A DNA stretch of 64,000 bases from Labia minor. Its lineage: Eukaryota > Arthropoda > Insecta > Dermaptera > Spongiphoridae. The notes below the pieces were generated by a model, which was given only the letters and a program-made list of their open reading frames with translations, was not told where the DNA came from and made no database searches. Numbering within the stretch: position 1 is the stretch's first letter; every line of letters begins with the position of its first letter. The translations under genes and the position numbers were made by a program. Location of the stretch: assembly GCA_963082975.1 (NCBI GenBank), contig OY720348.1, forward strand, positions 65,001,719-65,065,718, given 5' to 3'. This document shows, piece by piece, positions 42,269 to 54,814 of this stretch.

Positions 42269-45200
42269 GTCATTAGAATCTGAAAATTAATAAAATAAAA
42301 TATAAAAGATAATTTTATCCCTCGTATTTAAAAAAGTAGGATTTTCCCTTTAATATTTGATAAAAATCAGACTTTTCCGTAAGAATTCAATGAAAATATT
42401 TAAGAAATCGATCAAATATGAATTTATTCGTCATTAGAATCTGAAAATGAATTAAATAAAATATCAAAGATAATTTTATCCCTCGTATTTAAAAAAGTAG
42501 GTTTTTCCCTTTAATATTTGATCAAAATCAGACTTTTCCGTAAGAATTCAATGAAAATATTTAAGAAATCGATCAAATATGAATTTATTCGTCATTAGAA
42601 TCTGAAAATGAATTAAATAAAATATCAAAGATAATTTTATCCCTCGTATTTAAAAAAGTAGGATTTTCCCTTTAATATTTGAACAAAATCACTCTTATCT
42701 GAATGAATTCAATGAAAATATTTAAGAAATCGATCAAATATGAATTTATTCGTCAATAGAATCAGAAAATGAATAAAATAAAATATCAAAGATAATTTTA
42801 TCCCTCGTATATAAAAAAGTAGGATTTTCCCTTTAATATTTGATAAAAATCAGACTTTTCCGTAAGAATTCAATGAAAATATTTAAGAAATCTATCAAAT
42901 ATGAATTTATTCGTCACTAGAATCAGAAAATGAATAAAATAAAATATAAAAGATAATTTTATCCCTCGTATTTAAAAAAGTAGGATTTTCCCTTTAATAT
43001 TTGATAAAAATCAGACTTTTCCGTAAGAATTCAATGAAAATATTTAAGAAATCGATCAAATATGAATTTATTCGTCATTAGAATCAGAAAATGAATAAAA
43101 TAAAATATCAAAGATAATTTTATCCCTCGTATTTAAAAAAGTAGGTTTTTCCCTTTAATATTTGATCAAAATCAGACTTTTCCGTAAGAATTCAATGAAA
43201 ATATTTAAGAAATCGATCAAATATGAATTTATTCGTCATTAGAATCTGAAAATGAATTAAATAAAATATCAAAGATAATTTTATCCCTCGTATTTAAAAA
43301 AGTAGGATTTTCCCTTTAATATTTGAACAAAATCACTCTTATCTGAATGAATTCAATGAAAATATTTAAGAAATCGATCAAATATGAATTTATTCGTCAT
43401 TAGAATCAGAAAATTAATAAAATAAAATATCAAAGATAATTTTATCCCTCGTATTTAAAAAATTAGCATTTTCCCTTTAATATTTGAACATAATCAGACT
43501 TTTCTGTAAGAATCCAATGAAAATATTTAAGAAATCGATCAAATATGAATTTATTCGTCACTAGAATCAGAAAATGAATAAAATAAAAGATAAAAGATAA
43601 TTTTATCCCTCGTATTTAAAAAAGTAGGATTTTCCCTTTAATATTTGATAAAAATCAGACTTTTCCGTAAGAATTAAATGAAAATATTTAAGAAATCTAT
43701 CAAATATGAATTTATTCGTTATTAGAATCAGAAAATGAATAAAATAAAATATAAAAGATAATTTTATCCCTCGTATTTAAAAAAGTAGGATTTTCCCTTT
43801 AATATTTGATAAAAATCAGACTTTTCCGTAAGAATTCAATGAAAATATTTAAGAAATCGATCAAATATGAATTTATTCGTCATTAGAATCTGAAAATTAA
43901 TAAAATAAAATATCAAAGATAATTTTATCCCTCGTATTTAAAAAAGTAGGATTTTCCCTTTAATATTTGATAAAAATCACTCTTATCTGAATGAATTCAA
44001 TGAAAATATTTAAGAAATCGATCAAATATGAATTTATTCGTCATTAGAATCTGAAAATTAATAAAATAAAATATAAAAGATAATTTTATCCCTCGTATTT
44101 AAAAAAGTAGGATTTTCCCTTTAATATTTGATAAAAATCAGACTTTTCCGTAAGAATTCAATGAAAATATTTAAGAAATCTATCAAATATGAATTTATTC
44201 GTTATTAGAATCAGAAAATGAATAAAATAAAATATCAAAGATAATTTTATCCCTCGTATTTAAAAAAGTAGGTTTTTCCCTTTAATATTTGATCAAAATC
44301 AGACTTTTCCGTAAGAATTCAATGAAAATATTTAAGAAATCGATCAAATATGAATTTATTCGTCATTAGAATCTGAAAATGAATTAAATAAAATATCAAA
44401 GATAATTTTATCCCTCGTATTTAAAAAAGTAGGATTTTCCCTTTAATATTTGAACAAAATCACTCTTATCTGAATGAATTCAATGAAAATATTTAAGAAA
44501 TCGATCAAATATGAATTTATTCGTCATTAGAATCTGAAAATTAATAAAATAAAATATAAAAGATAATTTTATCCCTCGTATTTAAAAAAGTAGGATTTTC
44601 CCTTTAATATTTGCACAAAATCAGTCTTTTCCGTAAGAATTCAATGAAAATATTTAAGAAATCTATCAAATATGAATTTATTCGTCATTAGAAATCTGAA
44701 AATGAATAAAATAAAATAAAAAAGATAATTTTATCCCTCGTATTTAAAAAAGTAGGATTATCCCTTTAATATTTGATAAAAATCAGACTTTTCCGTAAGA
44801 ATTCAATGAAAATATTTAAGAAATCGATCAAATATGAATTTATTCGTCAATAGAATCAGAAAATGAATAAAATAAAATATAAAAGATAATTTTATTCCTC
44901 GTATTTAAAAAAGTAGGATTATCCCTTTAATATTTGATAAAAATCAGACTTTTCCGTAAGAATTAAATGAAAATATTTAAGAAATCTATCAAATACGAAT
45001 TTATTCGTTATTAGAATCAGAAAATGAATAAAATAAAATATAAAAGATAATTTTATCCCTCGTATTTAAAAAAGTAGGATTTTCCCTTTAATATTTGATA
45101 AAAATCAGACTTTTCCGTAAGAATTCAATGAAAATATTTAAGAAATCTATCAAATATGAATTTATTCGTTATTAGAATCAGAAAATGAATAAAATAAAAT

Positions 45201-45930
45201 ATAAAAGATAATTTTATCCCTCGTATTTAAAAAAGTAGGATTTTCCCTTTAATATTTGATAAAAATCAGACTTTTCCGTAAGAATTCAATGAAAATATTT
45301 AAGAAATCGATCAAATATGAATTTATTCGTCATTAGAATCTGAAAATGAATTAAATAAAATATCAAAGATAATTTTATCCCTCGTATTTAAAAAAGTAGG
45401 ATTTTCCCTTTAATATTTGAACAAAATCACTCTTATCTGAATGAATTCAATGAAAATATTTAAGAAATCGATCAAATATGAATTTATTCGTCATTAGAAT
45501 CTGAAAATTAATAAAATAAAATATAAAAGATAATTTTATCCCTCGTATTTAAAAAAGTAGGATTTTCCCTTTAATATTTGATAAAAATCAGACTTTTCCG
45601 TAAGAATTCAATGAAAATATTTAAGAAATCGATCAAATATGAATTTATTCGTCATTAGAATCTGAAAATGAATTAAATAAAATATCAAAGATAATTTTAT
45701 CCCTCGTATTTAAAAAAGTAGGATTTTCCCTTTAATATTTGAACAAAATCACTCTTATCTGAATGAATTCAATGAAAATATTTAAGAAATCTATCAAATA
45801 TGAATTTATTCGTTATTAGAATCAGAAAATGAATAAAATAAAATATAAAAGATAATTTTATCCCTCGTATTTAAAAAAGTAGGATTTTCCCTTTAATATT
45901 TGATAAAAATCAGACTTTTCCGTAAGAATT
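40332..45930 (+). repeat. 5.6-kb block, copy 2 of a pair 11,272 bp apart
   Basis: Matches 29060-34658. Relative to copy 1 it keeps the L monomer (44435) that copy 1 lost. It lacks the G monomer with CATTAGAATCTG and GAATTAAA that copy 1 has at 32841: the monomer at 43952 is followed directly by a G monomer with CTATC and TATTA (44113). Both deletions are exactly one monomer long. The right end lies in the marker monomer at 45885: the left half still matches 34613, then GAATTC, CTATC and ATTAGAAATCTG replace GAATTA, CGATC and A10. Confidence 0.87.
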
Positions 45931-46046
45931 CAATGAAAATATTTAAGAAATCTATCAAATATGAATTTATTCGTCATTAGAAATCTGAAAATGAATAAAA
46001 TAAAATAAAAAAGATAATTTTATCCCTCGTATTTAAAAAAGTAGGA
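45885..46046 (+). repeat. Marker monomer with a G-type left half (162 bp)
   Basis: All other marker monomers have A-, L- or C-type left halves. This one (ATTAGAAATCTG at 45976) has a G-type left half (GATAAAAATC, GAATTC) and follows the preceding marker by only 8 monomers (1,289 bp), the shortest spacing in the window. The next monomers carry ATACGAAT (46282) at the same +306 offset seen after the markers at 33415, 36313, 40017 and 44687. The monomer looks like the product of an exchange within the core between a G monomer and a C-type marker monomer. Confidence 0.8.
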
Positions 46047-46924
46047 TTATCCCTTTAATATTTGATAAAAATCAGACTTTTCCGTAAGAATTCAATGAAA
46101 ATATTTAAGAAATCGATCAAATATGAATTTATTCGTCAATAGAATCAGAAAATGAATAAAATAAAATATAAAAGATAATTTTATTCCTCGTATTTAAAAA
46201 AGTAGGATTATCCCTTTAATATTTGATAACAATCAGACTTTTCCGTAAGAATTAAATGAAAATATTTAAGAAATCTATCAAATACGAATTTATTCGTTAT
46301 TAGAATCAGAAAATGAATAAAATAAAATATAAAAGATAATTTTATCCCTCGTATTTAAAAAAGTAGGATTTTCCCTTTAATATTTGATAAAAATCAGACT
46401 TTTCCGTAAGAATTCAATGAAAATATTTAAGAAATCTATCAAATATGAATTTATTCGTTATTAGAATCAGAAAATGAATAAAATAAAATATAAAAGATAA
46501 TTTTATCCCTCGTATTTAAAAAAGTAGGATTTTCCCTTTAATATTTGATAAAAATCAGACTTTTCCGTAAGAATTCAATGAAAATATTTAAGAAATCGAT
46601 CAAATATGAATTTATTCGTCATTAGAATCTGAAAATGAATAAAATAAAATATAAAAGATAATTTTATCCCTCGTATTTAAAAAAGTAGGATTTTCCCTTT
46701 AATATTTGATAAAAATCAGACTTTTCCGTAAGAATTCAATGAAAATATTTAAGAAATCTATCAAATATGAATTTATTCGTTATTAGAATCAGAAAATGAA
46801 TAAAATAAAATATCAAAGATAATTTTATCCCTCGTATTTAAAAAAGTAGGTTTTTCCCTTTAATATTTGATCAAAATCAGACTTTTCCGTAAGAATTCAA
46901 TGAAAATATTTAAGAAATCGATCA

Positions 46925-49170
46925 AATATGAATTTATTCGTCATTAGAATCTGAAAATTAATAAAATAAAATATAAAAGATAATTTTATTCCTCGTATTT
47001 AAAAAAGTAGGATTTTCCCTTTAATATTTGATAAAAATCAGACTTTTCCGTAAGAATTAAATGAAAATATTTAAGAAATCTATCAAATATGAATTTATTC
47101 GTTATTAGAATCAGAAAATGAATAAAATAAAATATAAAAGATAATTTTATCCCTCGTATTTAAAAAAGTAGGATTTTCCCTTTAATATTTGATAAAAATC
47201 AGACTTTTCCGTAAGAATTCAATGAAAATATTTAAGAAATCTATCAAATATGAATTTATTCGTTATTAGAATCAGAAAATGAATAAAATAAAATATAAAA
47301 GATAATTTTATCCCTCGTATTTAAAAAAGTAGGATTTTCCCTTTAATATTTGATAAAAATCAGACTTTTCCGTAAGAATTCAATGAAAATATTTAAGAAA
47401 TCGATCAAATATGAATTTATTCGTCATTAGAATCTGAAAATGAATTAAATAAAATATCAAAGATAATTTTATCCCTCGTATTTAAAAAAGTAGGATTTTC
47501 CCTTTAATATTTGAACAAAATCACTCTTATCTGAATGAATTCAATGAAAATATTTAAGAAATCGATCAAATATGAATTTATTCGTCATTAGAATCTGAAA
47601 ATGAATTAAATAAAATATCAAAGATAATTTTATCCCTCGTATTTAAAAAAGTAGGATTTTCCCTTTAATATTTGAACAAAATCACTCTTATCTGAATGAA
47701 TTCAATGAAAATATTTAAGAAATCTATCAAATATGAATTTATTCGTTATTAGAATCAGAAAATGAATAAAATAAAATATAAAAGATAATTTTATCCCTCG
47801 TATTTAAAAAAGTAGGATTTTCCCTTTAATATTTGATAAAAATCAGACTTTTCCGTAAGAATTCAATGAAAATATTTAAGAAATCTATCAAATATGAATT
47901 TATTCGTTATTAGAATCAGAAAATGAATAAAATAAAATATCAAAGATAATTTTATCCCTCGTATTTAAAAAAGTAGGTTTTTCCCTTTAATATTTGATCA
48001 AAATCAGACTTTTCCGTAAGAATTCAATGAAAATATTTAAGAAATCGATCAAATATGAATTTATTCGTCATTAGAATCTGAAAATGAATTAAATAAAATA
48101 TCAAAGATAATTTTATCCCTCGTATTTAAAAAAGTAGGATTTTCCCTTTAATATTTGAACAAAATCACTCTTATCTGAATGAATTCAATGAAAATATTTA
48201 AGAAATCGATCAAATATGAATTTATTCGTCATTAGAATCTGAAAATTAATAAAATAAAATATAAAAGATAATTTTATCCCTCGTATTTAAAAAAGTAGGA
48301 TTTTCCCTTTAATATTTGATAAAAATCAGACTTTTCCGTAAGAATTCAATGAAAATATTTAAGAAATCGATCAAATATGAATTTATTCGTCATTAGAATC
48401 TGAAAATGAATTAAATAAAATATCAAAGATAATTTTATCCCTCGTATTTAAAAAAGTAGGATTTTCCCTTTAATATTTGAACAAAATCACTCTTATCTGA
48501 ATGAATTCAATGAAAATATTTAAGAAATCTATCAAATATGAATTTATTCGTTATTAGAATCAGAAAATGAATAAAATAAAATATAAAAGATAATTTTATC
48601 CCTCGTATTTAAAAAAGTAGGATTTTCCCTTTAATATTTGATAAAAATCAGACTTTTCCGTAAGAATTCAATGAAAATATTTAAGAAATCTATCAAATAT
48701 GAATTTATTCGTTATTAGAATCAGAAAATGAATAAAATAAAATATCAAAGATAATTTTATCCCTCGTATTTAAAAAAGTAGGTTTTTCCCTTTAATATTT
48801 GATCAAAATCAGACTTTTCCGTAAGAATTCAATGAAAATATTTAAGAAATCGATCAAATATGAATTTATTCGTCATTAGAATCTGAAAATGAATTAAATA
48901 AAATATCAAAGATAATTTTATCCCTCGTATTTAAAAAAGTAGGATTTTCCCTTTAATATTTGAACAAAATCACTCTTATCTGAATGAATTCAATGAAAAT
49001 ATTTAAGAAATCGATCAAATATGAATTTATTCGTCATTAGAATCTGAAAATTAATAAAATAAAATATAAAAGATAATTTTATCCCTCGTATTTAAAAAAG
49101 TAGGATTTTCCCTTTAATATTTGCACAAAATCAGTCTTTTCCGTAAGAATTCAATGAAAATATTTAAGAA
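46925..49170 (+). repeat. 2.2-kb block, copy 1 of a pair 7,890 bp apart
   Basis: Matches 54815-57060 at an offset of 7,890 bp (49 monomers plus the 1 extra base of the marker at 51934). Both begin with the unusual succession of a right half ending ATTTTATTCC and a next monomer starting TTTTCCC (46981 and 54871). Both contain two consecutive L monomers (47496 and 47657; 55386 and 55547). On the left, this copy is joined to a B-type left half and the other to an L-type left half. The right sides differ from the C monomer onward (CTATC, CACTA here; CGATC, CAATA there). Confidence 0.87.
47657..49105 (+). repeat. 805-bp pentamer module, one full and one partial copy
   Basis: Order of the five monomers: L (CTATC, TATTA), G (TATTA, TATCAAAG), B (GTAGGT, GAATTAAA), L (AAAATTAATA), G (CATTAGAATCTG, GAATTAAA). 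The first copy is 47657-48461. The second (48462-49105) has four monomers, with a C monomer replacing the fifth. The same module occurs at 54259-54902 (four monomers), 55547-56351 (five) and 56352-56995 (four). It is a recurring small unit of the right-hand third of the window. Confidence 0.86.
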
Positions 49171-50876
49171 ATCTATCAAATATGAATTTATTCGTCACTA
49201 GAATCAGAAAATGAATAAAATAAAATATCAAAGATAATTTTATCCCTCGTATTTAAAAAAGTAGGATTTTCCCTTTAATATTTGAACATAATCAGACTTT
49301 TCTGTAAGAATCCAATGAAAATATTTAAGAAATCGATCAAATATGAATTTATTCGTCAATAGAATCAGAAAATGAATAAAATAAAATATCAAAGATAATT
49401 TTATCCCTCGTATTTAAAAAAGTAGGATTTTCCCTTTAATATTTGAACATAATCAGACTTTTCTGTAAGAATCCAATGAAAATATTTAAGAAATCGATCA
49501 AATATGAATTTATTCGTCGATAGAATCAGAAAATGAATAAAATAAAATATAAAAGATAATTTTATTCCTCGTATTTAAAAAAGTAGGATTATCCCTTTAA
49601 TATTTGATAAAAATCAGACTTTTCCGTAAGAATTAAATGAAAATATTTAAGAAATCTATCAAATATGAATTTATTCGTTATTAGAATCAGAAAATGAATA
49701 AAATAAAATATAAAAGATAATTTTATCCCTCGTATTTAAAAAAGTAGGATTTTCCCTTTAATATTTGATAAAAATCAGACTTTTCCGTAAGAATTAAATG
49801 AAAATATTTAAGAAATCTATCAAATATGAATTTATTCGTTATTAGAATCAGAAAATGAATAAAATAAAATATAAAAGATAATTTTATCCCTCGTATTTAA
49901 AAAAGTAGGATTTTCCCTTTAATATTTGATAAAAATCAGACTTTTCCGTAAGAATTCAATGAAAATATTTAAGAAATCGATCAAATATGAATTTATTCGT
50001 CATTAGAATCTGAAAATGAATTAAATAAAATATCAAAGATAATTTTATCCCTCGTATTTAAAAAAGTAGGATTTTCCCTTTAATATTTGAACAAAATCAC
50101 TCTTATCTGAATGAATTCAATGAAAATATTTAAGAAATCGATCAAATATGAATTTATTCGTCACTAGAATCAGAAAATGAATAAAATAAAATATCAAAGA
50201 TAATTTTATCCCTCGTATTTAAAAAAGTAGGATTTTCCCTTTAATATTTGAACATAATCAGACTTTTCTGTAAGAATCCAATGAAAATATTTAAGAAATC
50301 GATCAAATATGAATTTATTCGTCACTAGAATCAGAAAATGAATAAAATAAAATATCAAAGATAATTTTATCCCTCGTATTTAAAAAAGTAGGATTTTCCC
50401 TTTAATATTTGAACATAATCAGACTTTTCTGTAAGAATCCAATGAAAATATTTAAGAAATCGATCAAATATGAATTTATTCGTCAATAGAATCAGAAAAT
50501 GAATAAAATAAAATATCAAAGATAATTTTATCCCTCGTATTTAAAAAATTAGCATTTTCCCTTTAATATTTGAACATAATCAGACTTTTCTGTAAGAATC
50601 CAATGAAAATATTTAAGAAATCGATCAAATATGAATTTATTCGTCAATAGAATCAGAAAATGAATAAAATAAAATATCAAAGATAATTTTATCCCTCGTA
50701 TTTAAAAAATTAGGATTTTCCCTTTAATATTTGCACAAAATCAGTCTTTTCCGTAAGAATTAAATGAAAATATTTAAGAAATCTATCAAATATGAATTTA
50801 TTCGTTATTAGAATCAGAAAATGAATAAAATAAAATATAAAAGATAATTTTATCCCTCGTATTTAAAAAAGTAGGA
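49106..50876 (+). repeat. N-rich stretch between duplicated blocks
   Basis: Eleven monomers: C (CACTA), N (CAATA), N (with private CGTCGATAG near 49517), three G monomers, then L joined to a CACTA right half (50072), followed by N, N and TTAGCA-preceded N, and a C monomer preceded by TTAGG (50716). The L with CACTA combination is seen only here. The C left half at 50716 carries GAATTA instead of its usual GAATTC and a TATTA right half, so it is also mosaic. The content resembles 9.6-12.9 kb more than the adjacent blocks. Confidence 0.8.
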
Positions 50877-51842
50877 TTTTCCCTTTAATATTTGATAAAA
50901 ATCAGACTTTTCCGTAAGAATTCAATGAAAATATTTAAGAAATCGATCAAATATGAATTTATTCGTCATTAGAATCTGAAAATTAATAAAATAAAATATC
51001 AAAGATAATTTTATCCCTCGTATTTAAAAAAGTAGGATTTTCCCTTTAATATTTGATAAAAATCACTCTTATCTGAATGAATTCAATGAAAATATTTAAG
51101 AAATCGATCAAATATGAATTTATTCGTCATTAGAATCTGAAAATTAATAAAATAAAATATAAAAGATAATTTTATCCCTCGTATTTAAAAAAGTAGGATT
51201 TTCCCTTTAATATTTGATAAAAATCAGACTTTTCCGTAAGAATTCAATGAAAATATTTAAGAAATCGATCAAATATGAATTTATTCGTCATTAGAATCTG
51301 AAAATGAATTAAATAAAATATCAAAGATAATTTTATCCCTCGTATTTAAAAAAGTAGGATTTTCCCTTTAATATTTGATAAAAATCAGACTTTTCCGTAA
51401 GAATTCAATGAAAATATTTAAGAAATCTATCAAATATGAATTTATTCGTTATTAGAATCAGAAAATGAATAAAATAAAATATCAAAGATAATTTTATCCC
51501 TCGTATTTAAAAAAGTAGGTTTTTCCCTTTAATATTTGATCAAAATCAGACTTTTCCGTAAGAATTCAATGAAAATATTTAAGAAATCGATCAAATATGA
51601 ATTTATTCGTCATTAGAATCTGAAAATGAATTAAATAAAATATCAAAGATAATTTTATCCCTCGTATTTAAAAAAGTAGGATTTTCCCTTTAATATTTGA
51701 ACAAAATCACTCTTATCTGAATGAATTCAATGAAAATATTTAAGAAATCGATCAAATATGAATTTATTCGTCATTAGAATCTGAAAATTAATAAAATAAA
51801 ATATAAAAGATAATTTTATCCCTCGTATTTAAAAAAGTAGGA
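50877..51842 (+). repeat. 6-monomer string, the most complete version of a recurring module
   Basis: Order: G (CATTAGAATCTG, AAAATTAATA, TATCAAAG), L-like monomer with GATAAAAATCACTC, G (GAATTAAA), G (TATTA, TATCAAAG), B (GTAGGT), L (AAAATTAATA), followed by a C-type marker (51843). Same order at 29138-30102, 36706-37670 and 40410-41374, but those three carry the 1-bp loss CCCTTAATATT in the second monomer, which is absent here. The versions at 32519 and 43791 each lack one monomer. This copy and its order are a useful reference for the others. Confidence 0.85.
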
Positions 51843-52004
51843 TTTTCCCTTTAATATTTGCACAAAATCAGTCTTTTCCGTAAGAATTCAATGAAAATAT
51901 TTAAGAAATCTATCAAATATGAATTTATTCGTCATTAGAAATCTGAAAATGAATAAAATAAAATAAAAAAGATAATTTTATCCCTCGTATTTAAAAAAGT
52001 AGGA
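51843..52004 (+). repeat. Last marker monomer (162 bp) in the window
   Basis: C-type left half with ATTAGAAATCTG at 51934 and AAATAAAATAAAAAAGATA. It is the 17th marker. No further marker occurs in the remaining 12 kb (about 75 monomers), a much longer gap than any earlier one. The monomer that follows is a TTATCCC G monomer with CAATA, not A10, as with all markers from 30194 onward. Confidence 0.9.
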
Positions 52005-54814
52005 TTATCCCTTTAATATTTGATAAAAATCAGACTTTTCCGTAAGAATTCAATGAAAATATTTAAGAAATCGATCAAATATGAATTTATTCGTCAATAG
52101 AATCAGAAAATGAATAAAATAAAATATAAAAGATAATTTTATTCCTCGTATTTAAAAAAGTAGGATTATCCCTTTAATATTTGATAAAAATCAGACTTTT
52201 CCGTAAGAATTAAATGAAAATATTTAAGAAATCTATCAAATATGAATTTATTCGTTATTAGAATCAGAAAATGAATAAAATAAAATATAAAAGATAATTT
52301 TATCCCTCGTATTTAAAAAAGTAGGATTTTCCCTTTAATATTTGATAAAAATCAGACTTTTCCGTAAGAATTAAATGAAAATATTTAAGAAATCTATCAA
52401 ATATGAATTTATTCGTTATTAGAATCAGAAAATGAATAAAATAAAATATAAAAGATAATTTTATCCCTCGTATTTAAAAAAGTAGGATTTTCCCTTTAAT
52501 ATTTGATAAAAATCAGACTTTTCCGTAAGAATTCAATGAAAATATTTAAGAAATCGATCAAATATGAATTTATTCGTCATTAGAATCTGAAAATGAATTA
52601 AATAAAATATCAAAGATAATTTTATCCCTCGTATTTAAAAAAGTAGGATTTTCCCTTTAATATTTGAACAAAATCACTCTTATCTGAATGAATTCAATGA
52701 AAATATTTAAGAAATCGATCAAATATGAATTTATTCGTCATTAGAATCTGAAAATTAATAAAATAAAATATAAAAGATAATTTTATCCCTCGTATTTAAA
52801 AAAGTAGGATTATCCCTTTAATATTTGATAAAAATCAGACTTTTCCGTAAGAATTCAATGAAAATATTTAAGAAATCGATCAAATATGAATTTATTCGTC
52901 ATTAGAATCTGAAAATGAATTAAATAAAATATCAAAGATAATTTTATCCCTCGTATTTAAAAAAGTAGGATTTTCCCTTTAATATTTGATAAAAATCAGA
53001 CTTTTCCGTAAGAATTCAATGAAAATATTTAAGAAATCTATCAAATATGAATTTATTCGTTATTAGAATCAGAAAATGAATTAAATAAAATATCAAAGAT
53101 AATTTTATCCCTCGTATTTAAAAAAGTAGGATTTTCCCTTTAATATTTGAACAAAATCACTCTTATCTGAATGAATTCAATGAAAATATTTAAGAAATCG
53201 ATCAAATATGAATTTATTCGTCATTAGAATCTGAAAATTAATAAAATAAAATATAAAAGATAATTTTATCCCTCGTATTTAAAAAAGTAGGATTTTCCCT
53301 TTAATATTTGCACAAAATCAGTCTTTTCCGTAAGAATTCAATGAAAATATTTAAGAAATCTATCAAATATGAATTTATTCGTCACTAGAATCAGAAAATG
53401 AATAAAATAAAATATCAAAGATAATTTTATCCCTCGTATTTAAAAAAGTAGGATTTTCCCTTTAATATTTGAACATAATCAGACTTTTCTGTAAGAATCC
53501 AATGAAAATATTTAAGAAATCGATCAAATATGAATTTATTCGTCAATAGAATCAGAAAATGAATAAAATAAAATATAAAAGATAATTTTATTCCTCGTAT
53601 TTAAAAAAGTAGGATTATCCCTTTAATATTTGATAAAAATCAGACTTTTCCGTAAGAATTCAATGAAAATATTTAAGAAATCTATCAAATATGAATTTAT
53701 TCGTTATTAGAATCAGAAAATGAATAAAATAAAATATAAAAGATAATTTTATCCCTCGTATTTAAAAAAGTAGGATTTTCCCTTTAATATTTGATAAAAA
53801 TCAGACTTTTCCGTAAGAATTCAATGAAAATATTTAAGAAATCGATCAAATATGAATTTATTCGTCATTAGAATCTGAAAATAAATTAAATAAAATATCA
53901 AAGATAATTTTATCCCTCGTATTTAAAAAAGTAGGATTTTCCCTTTAATATTTGAACAAAATCACTCTTATCTGAATGAATTCAATGAAAATATTTAAGA
54001 AATCGATCAAATATGAATTTATTCGTCATTAGAATCTGAAAATTAATAAAATAAAATATAAAAGATAATTTTATCCCTCGTATTTAAAAAAGTAGGATTT
54101 TCCCTTTAATATTTGATAAAAATCAGACTTTTCCGTAAGAATTCAATGAAAATATTTAAGAAATCGATCAAATATGAATTTATTCGTCATTAGAATCTGA
54201 AAATGAATTAAATAAAATATCAAAGATAATTTTATCCCTCGTATTTAAAAAAGTAGGATTTTCCCTTTAATATTTGAACAAAATCACTCTTATCTGAATG
54301 AATTCAATGAAAATATTTAAGAAATCTATCAAATATGAATTTATTCGTTATTAGAATCAGAAAATGAATAAAATAAAATATAAAAGATAATTTTATCCCT
54401 CGTATTTAAAAAAGTAGGATTTTCCCTTTAATATTTGATAAAAATCAGACTTTTCCGTAAGAATTCAATGAAAATATTTAAGAAATCTATCAAATATGAA
54501 TTTATTCGTTATTAGAATCAGAAAATGAATAAAATAAAATATCAAAGATAATTTTATCCCTCGTATTTAAAAAAGTAGGTTTTTCCCTTTAATATTTGAT
54601 CAAAATCAGACTTTTCCGTAAGAATTCAATGAAAATATTTAAGAAATCGATCAAATATGAATTTATTCGTCATTAGAATCTGAAAATGAATTAAATAAAA
54701 TATCAAAGATAATTTTATCCCTCGTATTTAAAAAAGTAGGATTTTCCCTTTAATATTTGAACAAAATCACTCTTATCTGAATGAATTCAATGAAAATATT
54801 TAAGAAATCGATCA

